From: Nautilus pompilius
Lineage: Eukaryota > Mollusca > Cephalopoda > Nautilida > Nautilidae
DNA length: 64,000 nt
Reading direction: 5' to 3'
Assembly: GCA_018389105.1 (NCBI GenBank)
Contig: JACATO010001096.1
Span: 62,001 to 126,000 of the forward strand
A program made the translations under genes and the position numbers. This document shows, piece by piece, positions 25,964 to 35,879 of this stretch. Within the stretch, counting starts at the first letter, position 1. Each line of letters begins with the position of its first letter. The notes under the pieces were generated by a model. It saw only the letters and a program-made list of their open reading frames with translations. It was not told the origin of the DNA and made no database searches.

Positions 25964-26572
25964 TTTGGTATTTCTGCTAACCTGAAGACACCTCGCTATA
26001 ACGCGGTATTTCTGCTAACCTGAAGACACCCGCTATAACGCGGTATTCTGCTAACCTGAAGACACCCGCTATAACGCGGTATTTCTGCTAACCTGAAGAC
26101 ACCCGCTATAACGCGGTATTTCTGCTAACCTGAAGACACCCGCTATAACGCGGTATTTCTGCTAACCTGAAGACACCCGCTATAACGCGGTATTCTGCTA
26201 ACCTGAAGACACCTCGCTATGACGCGGTATTTCTGCTAACCTGAAGACACCTCGCTATAACGCGGTATTTCTGCTAACCTGAAGACACCTCGCTATAACG
26301 CGGTATTTCTGCTAACCTGAAGACACCTCGCTATAACGCGGTATTTCTGCTAACCTGAAGACACCCGCTATAACGCGGTATTTCTGCTAACCTGAAGACA
26401 CCAGCTATAACGCGGTATTTCTGCTAACCTGAAGACACCTCGCTATAACGCGGTATTTCTGCTAACCTGAAGACACCTCGCTATAACGCGGTATTTCTGC
26501 TAACCTGAAGACACCCGCTATAACGCGGTATTTCTGCTAACCTGAAGACACCCGCTATAACGCGGTATTTCA
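25964..26572. repeat. Minisatellite, 36-38-bp unit, 16 copies
   Basis: Consensus approximately GGTATTTCTGCTAACCTGA followed by AGACACCTCGCTATAACGC. Sixteen copies of GCTAACCTGAAGACAC were counted. Two spacer variants alternate irregularly, ACACCTCGCT and ACACCCGCT, and GGTATTCTG units lack one T. The sequence diverges abruptly after the last CGCGGTATTT at 26570. Confidence 0.95.
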
Positions 26573-26574
26573 AT

Positions 26575-29160
26575 TAAAACTGGTTAGCTATGAAGTAAGC
26601 TTTTCATCTCAACTTATAATTGCTAATATGATGAAATGGCAGTCATAGGTTTTAAGTGCCATTTTCCAGGTGTTTTCTTTTTCATCCGTGAGAGAGAGAG
26701 ATCACCGGTCTGCTGAAGAAAGAGAATGTTTGCAGACTTCATTAGACTTGTGACTATACAAATACATTTAAAAAATGTAAACGACTTGCATTGCGCGCGA
26801 TCAACAGAGTGCGCCACGAAGTTACTGATCATAATCAAGGCGAAAGAACCCGTGACCCCTAATGGAATGTCAAACGTATTTTGTAATATACTTAAGCTGA
26901 CGTGTCTGTCTGGTTTGATTTCGCAGGAGGCCCGTGGTTTCCAGCGGTTGATTACTATCTACCATGTTTAAGGGCTGTGTTCGTATCCGGGTCGGGACCG
27001 GCTTTGCTTGGTATTACCATTTTGTAGCGTGGGCTTTCTCTGAGCACCCTGGTTCCCTCCCACATCTAAAAATAAAGAAGTGTGATAGGGATTTTTGTAA
27101 TAAGTGTAGTGGAGGTTCCACAGATAATTCTTGATCATGTTGCACTCTGACCACTGTCCTAGAGCCCCAACCGTAACCTAGGTAACTTTGTTGGTGGTCA
27201 AGGCTAGTACTCCCACCTTCTGTCCCCAGTCTCTGCTGAAATTCCGACCGCCAGGGCAGGGGCTGACAAAAGGAACCCTTCTTCCACCGATAATAAGGGC
27301 AGTGGGCAAAATTGTAAACGGTTTAACAGTTTTGAATACAAAACAAAATCCCTATTACTCGCGCTCTCAAGCACGAAGAAAATTAACTGACTAATTTACA
27401 TTTTTTACAATTTATTTTGGAAAACTGATTTTTAATTCGGTGCGATAAATGTAAACACAAACCGTGGGCTCTGCTTCCATCGCTGTGCGATATAATCCAA
27501 AATAAAATCTGTTGTTTTTTTTTCATACTTCAATGCTACATCCTCTTTTACGCGTTCACACCCATTTACAAAACCTAAACGAAATAAGGAAAAGAAAACC
27601 CCTGTTGATGGCATTCCTCAGATTAGGGATCGTGTTTATGATTATTTTGGGCTCCAAGAAAGAAAGAAAACTTCTGATCAAGGCTGTAATCGACCTCATA
27701 GACCCGAGGCCAAAGTCCGAAAGATATGGCGTCGATTATAACTCGTCCGTGTGCATGAATTACTGTGCTGTGACAACTGAGCTCCTCCTACTTTATTATT
27801 ATTATTTCGTTTAATTTGAACTGCTGCTGGTGCTGTAGTGACTATCCTCCCTCACAGTCATGGAGACGGGTTTGAACTGACTGTCAAAATAAACATGCAA
27901 ATATTACTCACTTAATGGGTACTGAGTTCTGTAAATGGACGAGATGTACAGCTGAGAACTACTGCTTATTAGGGGCATTGAGTTCTGAAGGGATTAGTCT
28001 TCATGCCACACTCATCCATACGTTCCCTTCTGTCTATATTTGTGCGCGCTGAGATCGGTCAACTAAACACCTGTGATTTTATTCGATTAGGCGGGGCCAG
28101 CAGGGAGTTTACTTTGGGGCAGTAGGTTAGATCGCAAACCAGGTTTAGGCCAACCCTGCTTGATTGGGTTTATTTTATGAGGAGTTCCTTGACCGTGAAC
28201 CCGCCCACAGGTGGCGGTAGAGCTGCACGTCTCATGTGTCAGCCGGCTGTTAGCTGGACGTGACCGGAACAGCCCTATTTAATACAAACGTCCCCAAGTT
28301 TGAAGTATTTAGAGTAGTAAAAAAGATGAAAAGAATGTAGGTAGATCTATGGCTTAAGGCCTTGTACACTTTACCGGTTGTTACAGAAAAAAGTGATAAG
28401 TCACACCTCTGATCAGAAACTGTTGCCGGAAGCTCCCTCTGTTCCTATAAAGTCTTGAGACGCCCCCTGGTGTCTGTGTTGCTGCTGGTAACATCGCAAA
28501 CGGCGATCAAGCAAATTCCAAAACGTTCGATGAGGTTTGGGTTTGTGGGAAAAAAGATGCCCAGTGTGACACCTTAATGTTGGCTTTGAGCAGAAAATTC
28601 CGAAAACATATCCCGACTGTTTGAGGCCGTGTGTTGCTGTGGTATAGAAAGAGAGAACATGGCGCAGTAGGATCACAACCTTGCTCGTCTTTCACGTTTC
28701 CCTGTGGGTGTACAAGATGAGCATGCTGATTGCAGACTTGCTGTACCACAACAAGCACTCCGCCAAATCAGTAACCCTACAACGAACATATGTATGCAGT
28801 ATTTATGACAGAAAATAGACCACAAACGATCTGAAGTCCTACTTAAATCCAATAGAAGACAATAATATTTTTTTTATCAAAAATGCTATTTGAAAAAAAC
28901 TTTACATTTAATTTGCAAACCTCAGCCTATTTTGTTCAATTTGTTTTTGCAAAGGTAATTCCTTCAAATAAATGAAAAGAAGCAAACGTCAAATTTAATT
29001 TTAAACTGGGTGGAAAATCTGATCCTAGCCGTTATAACTCCATTCTAAGAGTCTTTAAAACGGTAATATGCAAAAACATATAGAGGTAATTAAAAATAAG
29101 TTATTTAAAGATTCTCAGCGCGGATTTTAGATTTAAAAATATCTTGACTAAAAAAACCTT
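26575..29160. other. Unassigned stretch with one probable short interspersed repeat
   Basis: Nothing coding was recognised. Near 26965-27080 the sequence GTGTTCGTATCCGGGTCGG followed by CCCACATCTAAAAATAAAG resembles a block at 4550-4675, so a degraded SINE-like repeat is possible. The first motif is a poor match to a Pol III B box. Confidence 0.3.
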
Positions 29161-29162
29161 GT

Positions 29163-29720
29163 AGAAATTTTGGATGATATACCAAAATCAATTGATAAGA
29201 AAAATCAGATCGATATTACTTGTTCAGAATTTAATAGAACTTTTGACAAAGTTCGATATGAACAATTATTACAAAAAACACTTAAGGTTTGTTGTACGCT
29301 TTAGAAAATATACAGTGATGCATACTTTGCAACAATTGTTGGTGGTGTGGCACAGGGTTCAATCTTGAACCCTCTTTTGTTTTTATTTTGCATTTAGTGA
29401 TATTAGTAATGTAGAAAACGAAGATTTAATGTAAAATCTTTAGGTTATACCAAAATTTATCTGAATAATTTATTAGATTGGCCAATGTAAAATTATTTAG
29501 ACATGAAATAAAATAAATTATTATTATTATTTGGAGAGATTACATTGGAAAATGTCCCAGAAAAGCATCTGGGAATTAACATTGATAGGAGTCATATTTT
29601 TAGTTTGTCTATATTCTGAATACGCTGTGCAGGTGCGAGGAGTCCTTGTTATAAGACAGATGTGAAATTTTAGAAAAGAGTTTTCGGGTTTTAAAGATTT
29701 GGAATAAACTGAAACACCCA
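29163..29720 (+). pseudogene. Jockey/CR1-like reverse transcriptase fragment
   Basis: Translated motifs typical of a non-LTR retrotransposon RT appear in order: DDIPKSIDKKNQIDITCSEF and NRTFDKVRYEQLLQK near 29172-29280 (the D-x-x-x-A/T-F-D-K-V block), then GGVAQGSILNPLLF near 29340 (the G-V-x-Q-G-S-x-L-x-P-L-L-F block). After that comes a degraded segment with ENVPEKHLGINIDRS near 29550 (the D-L-G-V block). The YxDD strand is missing or destroyed, and many stops are present. Truncated at both ends, it is a dead fragment surrounded by AT-rich sequence. Confidence 0.75.
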
Positions 29721-29829
29721 AATGTTAAAAATGCCTGATAGTTCTGAAAATATTGATGAGGTTTGATGATGTCGACAACAGCAAACTGTAGTAAGTAACC
29801 AGAGGTCACAATTAGCCCAGCCCTGTAGC

Positions 29830-30130
29830 CTCGTATAAGCCGCGGTGGCTCACTGCTGCTCTCTTGTCAACACGGAGGGGCACGGCCCTCATTTCTGCGT
29901 CTGGAAACCCTGTCGACCATTGACCCTGCGCAGTAAAAAAAAGGGGTCCATCCCCACTGAACCATCTCGCCCAGCTCAGCTGAGGCCGAGTCCTGGGCCG
30001 TCCGGATCGCGGCTACTGGACTTGCAGGCGGCTCCAAACAAACCGACGGGGCTGGATTGTAACGTCGAGTAATCCGCCAGAGGTCTGCGGGAATACCGCG
30101 GTAACCTATCCCACTAATGCCTGCCATCTG
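29830..30130. other. GC-rich block, unassigned
   Basis: A sharp GC-rich island in AT-rich surroundings, open in two frames (29845-30072 plus, 29867-30127 minus), with no recognisable protein. It could be a SINE, an exon remnant or a regulatory island. Confidence 0.25.
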
Positions 30131-30556
30131 AAGTGCGGCCTGCGGAACGGTCCCCGCTGTTCTTTTCGCTGTCAGACAATCATCACTCCGTCAACGTTGG
30201 GAGGTCACAAACCAGACCATCCACAAGTGCGCGCGATGACGTCATCAGTCGCCAAATGGCCGCACGCATAGCAATGAAAGAGGCTGCTGACGTCAGTCAG
30301 TAAAAAGGGCACGAAGAACAATTAACCGACAGTGTTACCTTTCATTCATAGGAATCATGATTTAAATTATTGGATTACCTCCCCACCCCTTTTTTCTTGT
30401 ATTTTGAAGTGTATAGGCACCTGAGAATTCATTTAGATTTTTCAGTGGACTATCTCATTTCAAAATTTCAAAAGAGGCCTGTCCTGCAGACACACTATCG
30501 AGGTTCCAAGTACCTACCCTTTATCTACTTATCAGGGAAGGGAGGAGGTGAGGTGT

Positions 30557-30982
30557 GTATCCTAACCAGAGAGCAGAGCGACAGAAAGCAGACTTGTTGT
30601 CGTAATGTATGTATCCTAACGATAGAGACAGAAAGCAGACTTGTTGTCGTAATGTATGAATCCTAACGATAGAGACAGAAAGCAGACTTGTTGTCGTAAT
30701 GTATGTATCCTAACGATAGAGACAGAAAGCAGACTTGTTGTCGTAATGCATGAATCCTAACGATAGAGACAGAAAGCAGACTTGTTGTCGTAATGCATGA
30801 ATCCTAACGATAGAGACAGAAAGCAGACTTGTTGTCGTAATGTATGTATCCTAACGATAGAGACAGAAAGCAGACTTGTTGTCGTAATGTATGTATCCTA
30901 ACGATAGAGACAGAAAGCAGACTTGTTGTCGTAATGTATGAATCCTAACGATAGAGGCATAAAGCAGAATTGTTGTCGTGAC
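30557..30982. repeat. Minisatellite, 47-bp unit, 9 copies
   Basis: The unit reads GAATCCTAACGATAGAGACA then GAAAGCAGACTTGTTGTCGT then AATGTAT. Nine copies of the CAGACTTGTTGTCGT core were counted. GAATCC/GTATCC and TGTAT/TGCAT variants occur. First and last copies are more divergent, as expected for array edges. Confidence 0.94.
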
Positions 30983-31239
30983 TTGGTTTAAGTAAAAGAG
31001 TAATTGGAAAAAATCGAGACATAATTAGAAAAATCATGGTTCATTCAAATGGATATTAATTAGCTATCGCTTTTAGCCAAATATTTTAAGCTAAAACAGC
31101 CATTGCTTTTTAATCAAGAATAATATTTCTAGAGATGAGTTTTAGCTATTACCCATTTATGACGTCACTGCGTTATATTGCGTCCTGCAAAGGAGTATAT
31201 ATCGATAAAAGATCAATTGCTTAATCCGTAATATATATA

Positions 31240-32804
31240 CATGTGCATCTAAAAATATTAGAATATCGTGGGAGAGTTCATTTTTTAAAGTAATTTAATT
31301 CAATCAGTGGAACTTTCATATATTCTAGATTCATTACACATAAAATGAAGCCTTTTTTTGTTTTAATTTTGATGATTACGGCTTAGAACTCATGAAAATC
31401 AAAAATCCACTATCTCAAAATATTAGAATATTTCATAAGATCAATAAAAAAAAGGATTTATAATATAGAAATGTCGAACTTCTGAAAAGTATGTTCATTT
31501 ATGCACTCAATACTTGGTCGGGGCTCTTTTTGCACGAATTACTGCATCAGTGCAGCGTGGCACGGAGGCGATCAGCCTGTGGCACTGCTGAGGTGTTATG
31601 GAAGCTCAGGTTGCTTTGATAGCAGCCTTCAGCTCATTTGTATTGTTGGGTCTGGTGTCCCTCATCTTCTTCTTGACAATACCCCATATATTCTCTTTCG
31701 GGTTCAGCACAGGCGAGTTGGCTGCCAAATCAAGCACAATAATACCAAGGTCAGCAAACCAGTTACTAGTAGTTTTGGCACTGTGGGCATGTGCCAAGTC
31801 CTGCTGGAAAAAGGAAATCAGCATCTCCATAAAGTTTGTCAGCAGACAGAAGCATGAAGTGCTCTAAAATCTCCTGGTAGACGGCTGCGTTGACTTTGGA
31901 CTTGATAAAACACAGTGGACCAACTAACACCAGCAGATGACATGGCACCCTAAATCACCACTTGACTGTGGAAACTTCACGTTGGACTTCAAGCAACTTG
32001 GATTCTGTGCCTCTCCACTCTTCTTCCAGACTGTGGGACCTTGATTTCCAAACGAAATGCAAAATTTACATTCATCTGAAAAGAGGACTTTGGACCACTG
32101 AGCAACGGTCATTCTTTTTCTCCTTAGCCCAGGTAAGATGCTTCTGACATTGTCTCTGGTTCAGGAATGGCTTGACACAAGGAATGCGACACTTGTAGCC
32201 CATTTCCTGGACACGTCCGTGCGTGGTGGCTCTTGATGCACTTACTCCAGCCTCAGTTCACTCCTTGTGAAGCTCACCCAAGTTCTTGAATCAGCTTTGC
32301 TTGACAATCCTCTCAAGGCTGCGGTCATTCCTCTTGCTTGTGCACCTTTTCCTACCATACTTTTCCCTTCCAGTCAACTTTCCATGAATATGCTTTGATA
32401 CAGTACTCTGTGAGCAGCCAGCCCTTTCAGCAATGATCTTCTGTGGCTTACCCTCCTTGTGGAGGGTGTCAATGAGGGTCTTCCTGGACAACTGTCAAGT
32501 CAGCAGTCTTCCCTATGGTTGCGGTTGTGTGTACTGAATCAGACTGAGAGATTCATGTTATTTATACTGCATAAATAGTGATTTACCCAAACTCGAAATG
32601 GAATATTCTAATATTTTGAAATACGTTTTTTCTATTTTTTTAGCTGTTGTCTGTAATTATCAAAATTAAAATTAAAAAATGCTGAAAACATTTTAGTTTA
32701 CATGAAATGAGTCTAGAATATATACAATTTTCACTTTCTGAAATAATTGACAAAAAATATTGAACTCTTCCACGATCGTATTCTAATTTTTTGAGATGCA
32801 CCTG
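31240..32804 (-). mobile_element. Tc1-like DNA transposon with TIRs and TA target duplication
   Basis: The element is 1565 bp. The left end is CATGTGCATCTAAAAATATT. The right end, reverse-complemented, is CAGGTGCATCTCAAAAAATT. Both continue into similar AGAATA and CGTGG(A)GAGTTC sequence, giving inverted repeats of about 45 bp. Both ends are flanked by the TA dinucleotide expected for Tc1/mariner insertion (31238-31239 and 32805-32806). The transposase lies inside on the minus strand. The family resembles a Tc1 type widespread in fishes and other aquatic animals, known for horizontal spread. Confidence 0.93.
31507..32516 (-). pseudogene. Tc1 transposase, degenerate
   Basis: A Tc1-type transposase that would catalyse cut-and-paste movement of its own element. 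The start codon is ATA instead of ATG in the normal GKTADLTVV context at 32516. A frameshift follows (near 32480), then the helix-turn-helix AGCSQSTVSKHIHGKLTG and GRKRCTSKRNDRSLERIVKQ. QWSKVLFSDECKFCISFG carries the first catalytic Asp, FFQQDLAHAHSAKTT the second, and NSPVLNPKENIWGIVKKK the Glu. The strictly conserved Asp of the SPDL motif is Val here. Several frameshifts and stops separate these pieces (for example near 32110 and 31940), so this copy is dead. The C-terminus AVIRAK-APTKY and its stop at 31507-31509 are intact. Confidence 0.92.
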
Positions 32805-32806
32805 TA

Positions 32807-34475
32807 TGTATAATAACATTGCTTCTGGTTTTCATTTGTCACGCTCTTTGATAATCCAATAAATAGTTATTCAAGTGATATTAATTATCTTTCGTTTTCG
32901 ATACCGCTGTGTAAGTATTTTTAAAAGGTGCATTTTGCGTTTCCGTTTCCGTTAGCCTCGGTTTGGATGAATCAAAGCCACGAATAACAAGAGTCGTTGT
33001 TCTTTCCAAATTATTTCTAAATATAGAATTTTAATGAAAATTTGCATATTTAAAACATCTCACGAGGTTGATATTATTTCAGTGCGGATTGGAGATAATA
33101 CTCACTGTTTTGAAATTATTTCCATGCAGCGCATATTTTGTGTTCATTTCTGGGAAATTTACTTCAAGACAACCACTTACCGTTGTGTCTCCCGGAGACC
33201 GGGGCACGCCATAAACACAGGTAAGCAAACCTGTGCTCTCGGGAATTAGCTAAAAATGTGCGGTATGTGACCCTTGAAGGAAAATAGAGGGAAAAAAACA
33301 ATAAAACGATTTGAGCTGTAACTTAACATAACGTCTCGCGCAGTCAATTAACGGCCTAAAGCTAACAAAGCCGGCTTAGCGAGCAGGGTTTATGATTTCT
33401 CGGTCGGGTATAATAACCGATGATTTGGTTTAAGGCAAAAGAAAAGGTAAATTGCAAACACGGGCATGATGTGAAAAGCTGACCGGCTGGCGAACCCAGT
33501 CGACGGGGTTACTGCAAGTCTGTCACAAAGGAGTGCCTACAGAAGTCAGTACTCGAATCAGCGAATAAAATAAATATATCGAAATAAAAAACACCTATAG
33601 AAGCACAAGGATTAAAACCCGTATATGTATTAATATATGTCATTAATGACTTACGTCATTCTATAGCTTTTCAAATCCAAGACCGATAATAACGCGTGGC
33701 ATTCTCGCGTCTTGTATCATAAAGCATTTAAAAAGTGAACTCATTCCAGAGTCTCTACAATCACGTCTTGGACGTCCAATTAGCCTTTCTTTAGCGTGTT
33801 GTCTTGGGAACCACAGACGGAGTAAACATCTTCTCTCCGCCTACCCATCCATCAGTCTTTTATTAACATCAACCAATCAGCCCTTTACAGAAGCAACCAA
33901 GCAGAACTCGATTTCGCATTCGGTTTTCTTTCTCCCTTAAGCTATACATAATTCTGATCGAGGAACTATCGCTGTCTTTATTTCTGATACTCATGTTTTA
34001 CCACAGTTATTTTTCTAAATAAAAAATTGTCCAGAAAAATGCGATTTTTCAGTCTTCCAAATCAGTCAGTTAACTAGCTGAGTCCATAAGTCGAATCTTT
34101 GTTTGTCTAATCAAGTCGAAACTACAGAACTGTTCTTCTGTCAGATAAAAGACTGTAATTAGATACACACAGTGCAATGAACTCGGTAAATCCCAGCACA
34201 CAAAGAAATACTTTTTATTGTAAATGAAACTGAATTAATGATTTTTCGCTTAGGCGGTAGTGCATATAATGTGTACAAGCCGTCGTTTCTCTTTTTCCCG
34301 TGAGAATCGCCGATCATTTCTAAAATTAATATTTGTAAAATGAAGCATAATTTGCAGTTAAGTAAATATTTGTTAAAGCTCGATGGTAAATGTGTAGGGA
34401 GTTTACAAGATAGTTCACGCATATGTAAACACACATACAGATAGATACTCAAATTAGATGGGCAGGAACACACAC
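32807..34475. other. Unassigned stretch, 32.8-34.5 kb
   Basis: AT-rich, with no recognisable coding or repeat content beyond short palindromic ATs. Confidence 0.35.
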
Positions 34476-34480
34476 ACACA

Positions 34481-34513
34481 GAGCGAGAGAGAGTGAGAGA
34501 GTCGAGAGAGAGG

Positions 34514-34555
<42 letters not shown>

Positions 34556-34649
34556 GAGAGATGACGTCAGGAGAGAGAGAGATGACATCACTACACAGAG
34601 AGATGACATCACTACACAGAGAGATGACGTCACTACACAGAGAGAGAGA
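34481..34649. repeat. GA microsatellite plus GA-CRE minisatellite
   Basis: (GA)n at 34481-34560 runs into about four units of GAGAGATGACRTCACTACACA (34556-34649). Two units carry the palindrome TGACGTCA and two carry TGACATCA. The same GA-TGACGTCA-TACA composite occurs reversed at 61.3 kb. Confidence 0.88.
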
Positions 34650-35370
34650 ACTAACTAAAGAATATACCAAAATGATAAAATTAACGTGTAACTGAAAATA
34701 TCTTTTTCATTCTCTTTTGCCATAACTACATTAAATATTTGTTGGATTCATTTTATACATCGTTTCGCGGGCTTATTGGTTGAATATTTCTGGTTGATAT
34801 GTAGATAAAAGTAGCTTTTGCTTATATACAGTATTAAGTTCCTGAGCGACTCACGCGGGTACACGTGAATAATATAGTAATCTGAAGTAACAACTGATTA
34901 CACAGCTGTAATGTAGGCAACCCTTTGCCCGCCACAATGCCAGGGTATCCAGCAGCTGAAGACCAAAACGTGCAACGACAAGAGAGGCCAGTGATTGGTC
35001 AACTGACGCACGGAACATGAGCCGACACTCGGGGTAGGGCTGACGCTGATCTAACTGTGCACAAGCCGCGCTTGAGTAAGTATTTACCTGAACCACACTC
35101 CATCCACAATATGACAAATCTGTACACGCTATGGATAAACCAGTTGCTTTAGAACAGAACGAGAGAGTTTTAGTAGCAGCTATCACGACACAAAAGGCAA
35201 GTCAGAGTCAATGCTTTTAATTTTGGTAGCATTAGTTAAATCTTAAACTACACGATGGCTTCATCCCTTAAAATGGATCTAGTCCGATGAACAAATAATG
35301 TTTACTTCTCATCTTGATAGTATACAACTAGCTATACATCCGTATAGCAGGTTACCTAAGCTAAACTTTG

Positions 35371-35868
35371 GAAACAGTAGAATCTTTAACAATTCCTTCA
35401 GAGACACAAGATTCTCTAATAAGTCCTTCATAGACACAAGAGTCTTTAACAATTCCTTCAGAGGCACAAGAGTCTCTAATAAGTCCTTCAGAGACACAAG
35501 AGTCTCTAATAAGTCCTTCAGAGACACAAGAGTCTTTAACAATTCCTTCAGAGACACAAGAGTCTTTAACAATTCCTTCAGAGACACAAGAGTCTTTAAC
35601 AGTTCCTTCAGAGACACAAGAGTCTTTAACAATTCCTTCAGAGACACAAGAGTCTTTAACAATTCCTTCATAGACACAAGAGTCTCTAATAAGTCCTTCA
35701 TAGACACAAGAGTCTTTAACAATTCCTTCATAGACACAAGAGTCTCTAATAAGTCCTTCAGAGACACAAGAGTCTTTAACAATTCCTTCAGAGACATAAG
35801 AGTCTCTAATAAGTCCTTCAGAGACACAAGAGTCTCTAATAAGTCCTTCAGAGACACTAGGATCTTTT
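35371..35868. repeat. Minisatellite, exactly 30-bp unit, 16 copies, two subtypes
   Basis: The unit is GAGACACAAGAGTCT plus either TTAACAATTCCTTCA (type A) or CTAATAAGTCCTTCA (type B). Along the array the order is A B A B B A A A A A B A B A B B, then a partial unit. Because 30 is a multiple of 3, a ten-residue peptide repeat stays open in one plus frame (FRDTRVFNNS/FRDTRVSNKS) and two minus frames (SLKELLKTLV, CVSEGIVKDS). That explains the 175-190-codon ORFs; I see no start context or flanking exons to support expression. Confidence 0.95.
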
Positions 35869-35879
35869 AAGTTCTTACC

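Noticed and set aside
25964..26572. CRISPR-like look of regular repeats
   Set aside because: Repeats are head-to-tail with no unique spacers, and the DNA is eukaryotic.
31501..31867. 118-codon plus ORF
   Set aside because: Antisense shadow of the Tc1 transposase.
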